Positions 47,612-57,831 of a stretch of DNA of 64,000 bases are shown here, one piece after another. The DNA lies in contig JAANYP010006640.1 in the NCBI GenBank assembly GCA_020465985.1, forward strand, positions 62,001 to 126,000. The letters run 5' to 3'. Within the stretch, counting starts at the first letter, position 1. The number at the start of each line of letters is the position of its first letter. This DNA comes from Centrapalus pauciflorus. Taxonomy: Eukaryota; Streptophyta; Magnoliopsida; Asterales; Asteraceae. The position numbers and the translations under genes are program-made. The notes under the pieces were generated by a model. The model was not told where the DNA came from, did not search any database, and saw only the letters and a program-made list of their open reading frames with translations.

Positions 47612-47641
47612 TATCCGCATAATACGCGGGTAATAAACTAG
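46554..47641 (+). mobile_element. Non-autonomous Helitron (1088 bp)
   Basis: Begins TCTATACTATATAAAATAAG immediately after an A and ends with a hairpin CCGCATAATACGCGG, a short spacer and CTAG followed by T. These are the canonical TC...CTAG ends with insertion between A and T. There are no terminal inverted repeats and no Rep/helicase coding. A (TA)n run lies at 47556-47605. A second TC-start candidate at 47224 (TCTATATTTCTATAATAG) would give a 418-bp inner unit sharing the same 3' end; that inner part is what matches the fragment at 21188-21579. Confidence 0.85.
47556..47605. repeat. (TA)n microsatellite in the Helitron
   Basis: Pure TA run just upstream of the Helitron 3' hairpin. Confidence 0.9.
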
Positions 47642-47743
47642 TTTTGAATTATTACGGAATAAATTTGTTCATCAAATTCTTGTGACTGAAACTAATCATA
47701 TACACAAATAGCGATATCAAATGCATCAGTATCAACCGTCAAT

Positions 47744-48037
47744 ATGAACGATGTTATTGACGATAAAAACGTTTTTATTGATGATGATACTTCGAACGGT
47801 GATACAAACGGCAGTAATCAAAGTGAAGATGATGTATCAAATGTATATCATCTTAAAGATGTTGTAGATGGTAACGAAGGAAATAAAAGCATGCACCTCG
47901 ATGAAGACGATGATACTTACCATTCCAACACCGATACTAGTTTTTTCTTGTTATTGATATATTCGATAAACTTAGTTGTGATATATATTCATGAAGTTTG
48001 TTATTTTATATATCAATGTAATATAACTGTTGAATAA
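47744..48037 (+). CDS. Hypothetical acidic 97-residue open frame, doubtful
   Basis: Not recognised. The first 65 residues are rich in Asp, Asn, Ser and Glu, including an Asp-Glu-Asp-Asp-Asp run. The remainder is hydrophobic (Phe-Phe-Leu-Leu-Leu-Ile start) and could be a membrane segment or translated AT-rich DNA. It occupies most of the 416 bp between the Helitron 3' end and the copia LTR. The composition of the first part differs from surrounding AT-rich sequence, so it may be an exon fragment of an unknown gene. No splice or promoter evidence. Confidence 0.2.
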   Translation: MNDVIDDKNVFIDDDTSNGDTNGSNQSEDDVSNVYHLKDVVDGNEGNKSMHLDEDDDTYHSNTDTSFFLLLIYSINLVVIYIHEVCYFIYQCNITVE

Positions 48038-48057
48038 TATCGTATTCATGTAGTATG

Positions 48058-48338
48058 TGTAAGGATTTTGCTTGTCACACACACACACACACACACGACA
48101 CACAACATAAAATAAAACGAGAACACCACGATATTAATTACGTGGTTCGGTCGATGCTCTGACCTACGTCCACGGGGGCAACTAGCGTTTTCTTATTATG
48201 AGGTGATAAAGAATAATTACAAAGTACATGGGATTATATAGAACATAATTAGGCAACGTTTCCTAATTAACTATATAATAACTTCCTATGAATACTAGGG
48301 TCGGCTGCCCTTTTCTATGGAAGCCAACACCACAACAA
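48058..48338 (-). repeat. 3' LTR of the minus-strand copia element
   Basis: On the + strand it starts TGTAAGGATTTTG and ends CCACAACA. On the minus strand this is TGTTGTGG...CTTACA, preceded by a purine tract (CCAAGTGGAAGAT). It contains an (AC)n run and the words ACGTGGTTCGGTCGATGCTC and CCACGGGGGCAACTAG, shared with the other LTR at 52924. Confidence 0.85.
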
Positions 48339-48439
48339 TCTTCCACTTGGAGGCTTCGAAACTCGAATATCTGCGCTCTACTGTACTTCTTGTGAAAAAA
48401 TTCACCAACTTTAAACCCCCTAGTTGCCACCTGCCTTCT

Positions 48440-49860
48440 CATCACTACTCCTGAAGGCCAGCTGAAGTTGCACAGAACTTCAGCTTATCCAGCATTACAG
48501 ATTTTGTGAACATATCTGCTGGATTCTTTGTACCAAGGATCTTCTTCACTGAAAGCGTCTCATCACTTACCAAATCTCTAATGAAGTGATACTTCATCTG
48601 AATGTGTTTTGTTCTGCTGTGAAATACTGGATTCTTTGCGAGATGAGCTGCACTCTGGTTATCGCAATGGAGGACATAGTCCTTTTAAGTTATACCCAAC
48701 TCTAAGAGAAAGTTCTTTAACCAAATCAGCTCCTTGCCAGCTTCTGATATGGCCATATATTCTGCTTCATTGGTTGAAAGAGCAACATCTTTTGTAATCG
48801 GGACATCTAACTGATAGCTATACCCCCAATAGTAAACACATAACCCGTAGTGCTTTTTCCCGTATCTACACAACCTCCCAAATCTGCATCAGAATAACCT
48901 TCTAAGATTACCTTCTTTCTGCTAAAACATAGAGCAAACTTAGAGGTGCCTTTCAAATAGCGTAGCAGCCACTTAACCCCTTCCTAGTGCTCCTTCCTTA
49001 GATTTGACATAAACCTGTTGACCACTCCCACTGGGTCAGCAATATCAACTCTCGTGCAAACCATTGCATACATCAGCCTGCCAACTGCTGAGGCATAAAG
49101 AACCTTGGCCATTTCTACTTTGTCTTTGTCAGTCTTTGGAGATTACTTCTTTGAGAGTTTCATGTGACTAGCTAGAGGCGTATTTCTGGGCTTTGCATCT
49201 GACATACTGAATATTTCTAGGTTTTTCCCAACATATTTCTCCTACGATAGCTTCAAAATACCAGCAGCTCTGTCTCGAATTATGCTCATTCCCATAATTT
49301 GTCTGGCAGCTCCCAAATCCTTCATTTTGAATTCTTCAGATAAATGACTCTTTAGTCTTTTGATTTCTTCCATGTCAGACCCGGCTACCAACATATCGTC
49401 AACATATAATAGAAGAATGATATATAAAGACTTAAACATCTTCAAATAGAAGCAATGATCCGTACCACATCTTTTGTACACGTTATTCTGCATGAATTCA
49501 TCAAACTTTAAGTATCACTGCCTTGGAGCTTGCTTCATGCCATAAAGAATCTTCTGCAGTTTGCAAACCAAATTTTCTTTGCAAGTCATCAGAAAACCTT
49601 CTTGTTGTGCCATGTAGATGTCTTTATTCAGCCTTCCGTGTAAGAAAGCTGTCTTAACGTCAAGTTGCTCCAAGTGTAGATCTTCTTCAGCTACAATACT
49701 AAGGATTGTTCTGATTGTGGTCATCTTCACAACCGGTGAAAAGATCTCGTTGTAATCGACTCCCTCTTTCTGTTGGAATCCCTTAACCACCAATCTAGCA
49801 TTGTAACTCTTGCTACCATCAACCTCACCTTTGACCCTGAAAACCCATTTGTTTTCCAAT
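48440..49860 (-). pseudogene. Copia RT and RNase H, broken
   Basis: The frame 49859-49515 encodes the RT start with Glu-Asn-Lys-Trp-Val-Phe, Ala-Arg-Leu-Val-Val-Lys-Gly and Leu-Asp-Val-Lys-Thr-Ala-Phe-Leu-His-Gly, which carries the first catalytic Asp. It stops at Pro-Arg-Gln. A second frame, 49493-49242, carries Tyr-Val-Asp-Asp-Met, the catalytic pair. RNase H is seen at 48873-48685 (Ser-Thr-Asn-Glu-Ala-Glu-Tyr-Met-Ala). Between them the frame is interrupted by stops and shifts. Confidence 0.85.
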
Positions 49861-49999
49861 GCTTTCTTACCAGCCGGTCGTTTTTACCAAAGACCAAGTC
49901 TTGTTTTTTTCAAGAGACCTCATTTCTTCATCCATGGCTTTCTTTCACTGAGTAGAGTCTTTTAGGTTTGTAGCTTCTGAATAACATTAAGGCTTACCG

Positions 50000-51345
50000 T
50001 TGTCGTTAAATAGAAGATAGTTCACTGAAGGAGAAATCTTTGTGTCGCTTTGTAACTCTGGTAGATCTTCTTACCCAGTTTTCAGTGTCAGTAGCTTCAC
50101 TTTTTGCGCTCCTACTATTCTCAATATTCTCATTGTTTTCAGATCCTTCAGGTTCATATGAACTCCCACTGCCTTGAGAATTTTCTTTTGATTCAGAAAT
50201 GCTAACATGCCTGGCAATGTCTTCTTCAGAAATTTTCATCATAGACGACTTCATCAGGTTTCTTATCCTTGTTTGAAGTAGCTGCAAGTTCATGTTTGTA
50301 AAGAGCCTTTTCATTAAATGTTACGTCCCTGCTTCTGATAACCCTTTTGTTGTGATTATCCCAGAAGCGATAACCCATATCATCCAAACCATAAGCAATA
50401 AAGATACATTTCATTGCCTTCGCCTTAAGCTTGTCTTTATCTGCATATTTGATCTTGACATAAGAAACACAACCAAATACTTTCAAGTGTAGAGATACCT
50501 CTCGACCTTGCCATTCTCCTTCAGGAATCTTGAAACCAAGAGGGACTGACGGTCCACGATTAATAAGATAAGTTGCGGTGTTAACTGAATCAGCCCAGAA
50601 TATTTTCGGTAAGCTTGCATGTAATCTCATGCTCTTTACCCTTTCATTGAGAGTTATGTTCATTCTTTACGCAACCCGTTCTGCTGAGGTGTTTCAGGAA
50701 CCGTATTCAACATTCTGATTCCATGCTCGACACAATAATCAATGAACTCTTTGCTACTTTACTCACCCCCATTATCTGACTTCAAGCATTTAACCTTCAG
50801 ACTTGTTTCATTTTCAACTGCAGCCTTCCACTTCTTAAAGGTGCTGAAAACCTTAGATTTGCATTTGAGAAAATAAACCCACACTTTTCTGGTGGAATCA
50901 TCAATGAAAGTAACATAATATCAAGAACCTCCTACTGAAGAAACTGAAGTAGGACCGTAGACGTCAAAATGAATCAGCTCCAACTTTCTGGCCTTGGGTA
51001 GTTGACCCATCTTTGCAAATTAAACTTTCTTTTGCTTACCTAGGACACATGGTTCACAAAAGTCAGTAATAACACCTTTCAAGTTCGGGATTGTACATTT
51101 TGAAGCTAACATCTTCATTCCCTTCTCACTCATATGCCCCAATCTTTGGTGCCATAGAGTAGACGCCTCTGATTCTTCAACTGCTGCATTTGCTTCACTA
51201 TCAGAAATCTCAGCCATGTACATCGTTCCTTGTTTCCTTCCGTGAGTGACAACAAGATTCCCTTTCGTAACTTTCCACTGGTGGTCACCAAAACTCACAC
51301 GATGGCCTTCATCATCTAGTTGTCCCATAGAATTCAACATCCTCT
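50000..51345 (-). pseudogene. Copia integrase region, broken
   Basis: The pre-integrase segment at 51340-51020 has Leu-Trp-His-Gln-Arg-Leu-Gly-His-Met and Phe-Cys-Glu-Pro-Cys, the HHCC zinc site. The catalytic core 51000-50670 is present but interrupted. The C-terminal integrase part (50663-50226) is open, with Ala-Thr-Tyr-Leu-Ile-Asn-Arg and Val-Phe-Gly-Cys. A following acidic linker frame runs 50314-50006. Confidence 0.8.
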
Positions 51346-51786
51346 TTAAACCCGGAATGTACTTAACGTTCTTAAAGTCCAGTTCATTCCCAAAGGAGTC
51401 TTTAGAGTCACGTCCCCAACACCAGTGATGTTAAGTGTCTTATTATCAGCTAACCTTACCTTGCCATCATAGTGCCGAAAATTCTGCATTACTTCGTTGC
51501 AATGGCTTGCGTGAAATGAAGCACCCAAATCCATAACCCAAGATTCAATCGGACACTCCACACAACAAATCAGTGCATCATCAAACTCAGCTGCAACATT
51601 TACCTCCTTTTTGCCTTTGTCTATATCTAGTTTAGTACACTGACTTCCAAAATGACCAACCTCTTTACAGTTCCAACGGGTGATGTCTTTTTTAGGTCTG
51701 GACTGACTTCTTCTTTTTGGACTTTGATCGACCTCTGTTGTTACCCCCTTATGTTGTTTTCTGCCCCTTTCTTCAATACTCAGCAA
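51346..51786 (-). pseudogene. Copia zinc knuckle and protease, mutated active site
   Basis: An open 146-codon frame. The knuckle reads Arg-Trp-Asn-Cys-Lys-Glu-Val-Gly-His-Phe-Gly-Ser-Gln-Cys, so the first cysteine is replaced by arginine. The protease motif reads Trp-Val-Met-Asp-Leu-Gly-Ala-Ser-Phe-His where Asp-Ser-Gly or Asp-Thr-Gly is required; the Leu codon is at 51526-51528. A TCG-to-TTG change would explain it. Confidence 0.8.
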
Positions 51787-51913
51787 GTTGCTTGAACCTC
51801 TGCTCGAACCTTCCCCATTATTTCTTTTGCGGATACAAGATTAAATCTCGAATGCCTTCGAAAGTGAGCTTAGTTTTTCCCGAAGAACTACTAATAGCTG
51901 TGACCGTTCCAGG

Positions 51914-52375
51914 CTAACTCTTTACCAGAGAAGACAATAACAGCAACGCCTGAATCTCATCATCAAATTTAATGTCAACTGATACAAGCCTTGAGAGTAT
52001 CATATTAAACTCGTTCACATGATTAGTCACTGACATTCCTTCCTTCATCTTCGTGTTTACCAACAGTCTGATCAAGAACACTTTGTTAGAAGCTGACGGT
52101 TTCTCATACATGTTGGACAGTGCTTTAATCAGCCGAAAAGTCGTTTTTACATTCACGATGTTGTACGCGACATTCCTAGCCAATGATAAGCTGACAACGC
52201 CAAGGGCTTGACGATCCAACAAATCCCAATCAGCTTGTGCCATAGCCTCTGGTTTAATACCACTCAACGGTTCATGCAACTTCTTTTGGTAAAGATAATC
52301 CTTGATTTGCATTTTCCAGATTCCAAAATCATGCCTCTCAAATTTATCGATCTTAACTTTTCCATCCTCAGCCAT
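51914..52375 (-). pseudogene. Copia gag N-terminal part
   Basis: An open 153-codon frame starting at an ATG (52373-52375) with Lys-Phe-Glu-Arg-His-Asp-Phe-Gly-Ile-Trp-Lys, the start typical of copia gag (UBN2-type) proteins. It continues through the Asn-Met-Tyr-Glu-Lys and His-Val-Asn-Glu-Phe motifs and ends at 51914. The join to the zinc-knuckle frame at 51786 needs a frame change, so gag is broken. Confidence 0.8.
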
Positions 52376-52909
52376 CGTTTCAAATGAATATGTTTAACTA
52401 ATCGAAACAAGATTGAAAAGTAGTGTTAAAACACAACAATGGCTCGTTGACTGAACTTGACGACTGTTCTATTGAACACTACCGTTAGCAATAAATCTTA
52501 AAAAGTAGAAAAAACGAAGTTTGAAACGAGTGTGCCTGATTTTAATGTCGAACGAATCTGACCGAAAAATTTACCAAAGAACCAACTCCAAAACCAGCAA
52601 CAAAACCAACCCTAATTGCTAGGGTTTTGACGCAACAACAGCAAACAACCCTAAAATTAGGGTTTCTGTGCAAAAAAGAAAGCTTCTGGCCGCTAGGGTT
52701 CAGACAACCAGCGGCGGTGGTTGCGACGACAGCTTGCTTGGGTTTTCACTTAGGGTTTCTGGGTTAGGGTTTCAGGCAGCGACGACAGCTAGGGTTTCTG
52801 GACGGCGGCGACTAAGGTTTCTGGGCGGTGGCTATCTAGGAGGTCGCGGTCGACGACGGCAATCAGATGACGACGATGGTGGTTGGGGCTGTTGGTGTAA
52901 CTGACCTGA

Positions 52910-52921
52910 GCTCTGATACCA
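52910..52921 (-). other. Primer-binding site of the minus-strand copia
   Basis: The + strand GCTCTGATACCA is TGGTATCAGAGC on the minus strand, complementary to initiator methionine tRNA and two bases from the LTR edge. Confidence 0.9.
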
Positions 52922-52923
52922 GT

Positions 52924-53070
52924 TGTAAGGATTTTGATCGTCACACACACAACACACAACGTAAAATAAAACGAGAACACAACGATATTATGTGGTTCGG
53001 TCGATGCTCTGACCTACGTCCACGGGGGCAACTAGAACATAATTAGACAATGTTTCCTAATTAACTATAT
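52924..53070 (-). repeat. 5' LTR of the minus-strand copia, truncated
   Basis: Matches the first part of 48058-48338 but lacks an internal block (present at about 48190-48240 in the other copy) and everything beyond the AATTAACTATATGA word. Confidence 0.8.
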
Positions 53071-53479
53071 GACATTTTCTCATTTCTTCTATCTTTTTCT
53101 CATCATAAAACATTCTCACCCAATCCATATCCCCATCCTATAATATCATACTCACATGACTTTTATTTTTATTATTTTTAATGTATTAAAATAATGGTTA
53201 TAGATATTAAAACTTGACAAATGTCAAACCTATTCCATAAAAAGGGTTCAAATAGCATATAATGTGTCGATGTTCTGACATATCAATCCTTGTCTAGGTG
53301 CCACCCTATTGGGCCATTAAGTTTGTGTATACGATAGGTTAGAAACACATGTAATTATCATTATATGTTCCTATATCATTCACTCTATAATATATACACA
53401 AAAAGATTATTCCACATGTATATTATGGAATCAGAGACATTAGGACGTTGTTTGTTTTTTAAAATGTTACACGTAAAAG
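53071..53479. other. Non-coding spacer
   Basis: AT-rich, no frame, motif or paired termini recognised. Confidence 0.45.
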
Positions 53480-54400
53480 ACATTTTTTTTTCAAATCAGC
53501 AGATATCTTCGATATAAACATAGTCTATTTCACAAACAAATTAAGAGATTCTGAAGGATATCATTTTCCATAAAAGTTTCGAAATCATTAGTCATTTGTT
53601 CACCATCCATTGCATCATCTAAACTTAAAGATTCTCTGAACACAAATATAGCAAAAGTTTATAACTATACAAACGTACACAAGCAAAGACATCCCAAACA
53701 TCGGCATCTAGGCTTGCTCGGAGAGCAATATAGATTGCAAGTGTTATATGCCCATGTAACAATTGAAGATTGCAAATGTAATGAACATGCAACTAAAGTA
53801 TGTTATATACACAAATGGTGACGATAAGCCACAAATAACTATCACTATGTAGAGGGATAAACAAGTGTTTTGATAAATGAGAGTTAAAAAACACAATTTT
53901 CTCCTAATATTAACAGGGTTTAGAGAAAAACCAGCAGACGTTATATATTTTTATCGGTTTAGTCCCTCTGTTGTTTTTTTCACACTTTGATCCTGATACT
54001 TTTTTTCTTTTATTCACTTTGGTCCATTTATTTGAGACGGACGACCCAAACCGACAAAATTGTGAAAGTATAATGGTTGTTTTATGGGTTTATTAAGAAA
54101 GAAACCAATATATTTTCACGGTTTTGTGTTCTCGTCCCTTCATGTTATTTTTTCCAGAAAAGTTCTCAAGTTATATTTTTTTCCCTGGTGTTGTGAAATT
54201 TGACTATTAGAGCCGGTTATAATTAGTGAACCGGGTTTTTAAAAACTGAAAAAATTGGTTCTAATAGCCAAATTTCACTAAACCAAAAAGGAAAAATTAA
54301 CTTAAGAATTTTTTTAGTAAAAACATAAAATGGAGGAACAAAACGCAAAAAAACCTGAAAGCATGTTTTTTTTTTCATAATAAACCCTTGTTTTATAATA
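53480..54400. repeat. Duplicated block, copy 2
   Basis: Aligns by eye with 42260-43490. It lacks the 317-bp MITE of copy 1 and has a short extra segment near 53735-53760. The tail (about 53930-54390) is the same foldback family as 22871-23215. No gene. Confidence 0.75.
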
Positions 54401-54700
54401 CATATAAACATAAAAACCAACAAATATTCACATTTTGTTCAATTGGTTTATTTTTTTGTTTTGATTTTAACTTTATTTATTTGCTTTGATATTAAATTTG
54501 TTTATATGTTTTGATATTATTCTTTATATTAGCTTTGTGTGATAAATTAAAAAATTTGGTTCTAATCGGTCCAATACTGAACTGGTGCCGAAATTCTATA
54601 ATCAGTTCGGTATTCGGTATTAAAATTATGCCTCAAAAAATTCAGTATCACCCGGTTCGGTACCGATAGAGGACCGATCACACCCCTAAAACAAAGTGCA
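54401..54700. other. Non-coding AT-rich spacer
   Basis: A CGGTTCGGTACCG-type palindrome near 54650 suggests the end of a hAT-like MITE (compare 15551), but the other end is not clear. Confidence 0.35.
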
Positions 54701-55370
54701 TTCAAAAGAGAATTTTGATTTTGGATATAATTATGTAGGTTCAATGAGTCATTGGATGATTAATTAGTTATATCTAAGTCAAGAGGGACTAGAGCGTGAT
54801 TCATGATATTACTGGGACCGTACTATGATACGATGATAGTTAATTTTTCATCAAATTATATATTAGTTATCAGAATATAGTTATTATAAGATTAGTTATT
54901 ATTATTAGATAATTATAATTAGAAGTGGAATTATCCTTTTATTAAATTCTGGAGATTATTAAAGAAATTAGACGGATAAGGGAGGAGGCTTAAAGGATAA
55001 GATTAACCAACAAAACTTAACCTCGCTTCCCCTCTTTATAGTGGAAGAACCCCGTACAGTTTTAGGGTGTTCCGCCAAGGAACACACACACACTCACTCT
55101 CTCTCTCTCTCTCAAGTTTCGTTTTGGGCCTTTTAGCATCGAAACACTTCACAAGTCGAGAACTAGCATTGAAGTTCAAATGTGTCAACATCCATGGACA
55201 CCAACGAGTTTCATGCTTGTGGCTTCTTGATCATATGAAGTACAATGTATTTTAAATATCGAATCATGTTTTACAAAATAATGACGAATCCTACGAGGAT
55301 TTATTTTAAAAAGCTTCCATTGCGATTTAATATTTTGAAAACCGTATAAATCTTTCAGTCCTTCACTTTT
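54701..55370 (+). repeat. Copia LTR relic (approximate)
   Basis: Resembles the LTR at 2371-3360 in its last part (TTTAAAAAGCTTCC-type word at 55305 and 3294). It contains a leader-like CT run (55093-55113). No adjoining internal region was found, so it may be a solo or truncated LTR. Confidence 0.4.
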
Positions 55371-56138
55371 AAATAAGACAAAAACAATTTAAAACATAAA
55401 TAACCAGGAAAAAAAATATTTAACACTCAATCATAAAAGAACAAATGACCAAAAATGGTAACTAACTTTTGTCATTTTTATCATTAATAGTAATATTATT
55501 TACTTTTTATCATTAATAACATTGACTTTTATATTTTTTTATCATTTATGGTAACAATTTTTTATTTTCCTATCAATAATAGTAATTGTTGAGCTGCAAA
55601 CTTGTTTCGTAGGTCACCAACAACTTTTCAATTATAAAAAATAGTAACATTTTTCATATTTTTATCAGTAACAGTAACATATTAAATTAAAACTTAATTT
55701 TTTTATTTTATTAAGTTTTCTAAGATTTCATAAATATCAAAATAAACTCAATTTATGTTTCAAATTTTGTTGTGAAATATTATAATAAAATTTTAGTTTT
55801 TATTTTTATATTATTATTTATTTGTTTAAAGTTTATTTAATTATATGATTACTATCTGACTATTTTTTTAATTTCATTAAATTTATTTATTTATAATTTT
55901 TATTTTTCGTAACCTTATAATTTTTTAATATATACTCTAAATATTTACGGTCAGATAATATTCGATTATTTATTCACAAATATATAATTGAAAAAAATAC
56001 TACGAATCATTTCAGTTTTCACTTTTTCCAAACAAAAAAAACTATGAACCATCATTTTCTTACTTTTTCCAAACAAATTAATACAAATCGTTTCAGTTTT
56101 TAGTTTTTTCAATCTAAATGGATCATAGTTTTTTATTT
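55371..56138. repeat. AT-rich repeats abutting the second gypsy array
   Basis: Imperfect repeats of TTTTTATCATTAATAGTAA (55450-55680), then at 55985-56125 GAACCAT(C)ATTTT-CTTTTTCCAAAC words similar to those at 40919-41299. They run directly into the truncated polyprotein. Confidence 0.5.
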
Positions 56139-57794
56139 AAGTGTGAACTCTATACAGATCATAAGAGTTTAAAGTACATCTTTAGTCAGAAAGAGCTTAA
56201 CATGAGGCAGAGACGTTCGATGGAACTTATAAAGGATTATGATTGTGAAATCCTTTATCATCCCGGAAAGGCTAACGTGGTAGCCGATGCTTTGAGTCGC
56301 AAAGCTTATGCTAAGGACTGCTGCTACATGATGACGTCTACTATGCTAACATCTACGATTATAAATGATGTTAAGGCCGCTCAAGAGGAAGCCTTGAAAG
56401 ACGAAAATGTTGGTGATGAGGATATAAGGGTACAAATGAAGAATATGGAAACGAGCAAGTCGGGATTGAAAGGTATCTACGGAAGAATCTGGGTGCCAAA
56501 GTATGGAGGCATGAGAAAGGTGATCATAGAAGAATCACATCAGTCTAAGTTTTCTGTACATCCCGGGAGTACCAAGATGTACAATGAACTCAAAGCAGAC
56601 TTTTGGTGGCCCAGATTAAAGAAGGATATAGGCCAGTATGTTGAAAGATGCAGAAATTGTCGGTTAGTGAAAGCCGAACACCAGCAGCCTTATGGTAGTC
56701 TGCAACCGCTTCCCATTCCGGAATGGAAGTGGGAACACATAACAATGGATTTTGTCACGAAGTTTCCGAATACTAGGCGTCAACACGATGCGGTGTGGGT
56801 AATTGTTGATAGATTAACCAAGTCGGCACACTTCATTCCAATAAGAGAGAGTTACTCACTGGAAAAGTTAGCTCAGATTTACTTGGACGAGATAGTTTCT
56901 AGACATGGAGTACCTAAGTCTATAGTATCTGATCGGGATAGCCGATTTACTTCAAACTTTTGGTCAGCATTACAAGAAGGGTTAGGAACGAGAATAACAA
57001 TGAGTACGGCTTACCATCCACAAACCGATGGCCAAAGTGAAAGGACCATCCTGACACTTGAGGATATGATGAGATCGTGTATCTTGGATCTAGGTGGCAA
57101 TTGGGACGATCATTTGCCGCTGATAGAATTCTCTTACAATAACAGTTACCACGCGACGATCAAGAAAGCGTCGTTTGAGGCTCTATATGGGAGAAGGTGT
57201 AGGACTCCTACGTGTTGGAGAGAAACCGGCGGAACACCGATTGCTGGGCCGACATTACTACAAGAAACTAACGAGAAGATACAGCTGATTAGACAGAATA
57301 TGAAAGCGGCCCAAGATCGCCAGAAAAGTTATCACGATAGAAGACACAAACCAATCAACTTTGAAGTAAATGATTGGGTATATCTGAAAGTGTCACCTAT
57401 GAGAGGTGTTACACGATTTGTGAAAAGAGGAAAGTTGACTCCGAGATTCGTCGGACCATTCAGGATTACAGAGAAGGTAGGAAATCAGTAGTATCGTTTG
57501 GAGTTGCCGGAAGAAATGTCAGGCATACATCCGGTGTTCCATGTTGGAAATCTTAGAAAATCGTTTACTACCGGAAACAAGGATTGGGCAGATCACACTG
57601 AGTTGCAGATTGATGAAAGGCTCCGATATGTTGAAGAGCCGGGGTGTGTGTTAGATACGAAAGTGAAGAAATTAAGAAGCAAAGAGATAGAGATGGTGCT
57701 TGTACGTTGGAAGCATCATAAGGGAGCGAATCATACCTGGGAAACTAAGTCTGAGATGTTAAAGAAATATCCACTACTTTTTGGATCCGAGTAA
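56139..57794 (+). pseudogene. Gypsy element 3: 5'-truncated RNase H-integrase-chromodomain
   Basis: Begins inside RNase H (Lys-Cys-Glu-Leu-Tyr-Thr-Asp-His, following the catalytic region) with no upstream gag, protease or RT. The frame is open to TAG 57489-57491, then continues in the same frame to TAA 57792-57794, so one stop breaks an otherwise nearly intact integrase. Integrase has its zinc-finger His and Cys residues (Cys-Arg-Asn-Cys), the Asp, Asp and Glu of the catalytic triad, and a C-terminal chromodomain-like segment (Val-Arg-Trp-Lys-His-His). It diverges from elements 1 and 2 at many synonymous positions and retains Trp where both of those have TGA. Confidence 0.85.
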
Positions 57795-57831
57795 CTTCGT
57801 GGACGAAGTTAGAGCGTGGTGGAGCCCATGC

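Larger units (their letters stand above)
48058..53070 (-). mobile_element. Ty1/copia element, minus strand, degraded
   Basis: Reading right to left: partial LTR (52924-53070), primer site (52910-52921), gag, zinc knuckle, protease, integrase, RT, RNase H, LTR (48058-48338). Integrase precedes RT, which defines copia order. The right LTR is cut at about 53070, so no TSD can be read. Fragmented frames make it inactive. Confidence 0.85.

Noticed and set aside
52668..52904. Gly/Arg-rich 78-codon + strand frame
   Set aside because: It lies in the untranslated leader of the minus-strand copia beside the primer site, is antisense to it and has no homologous features.
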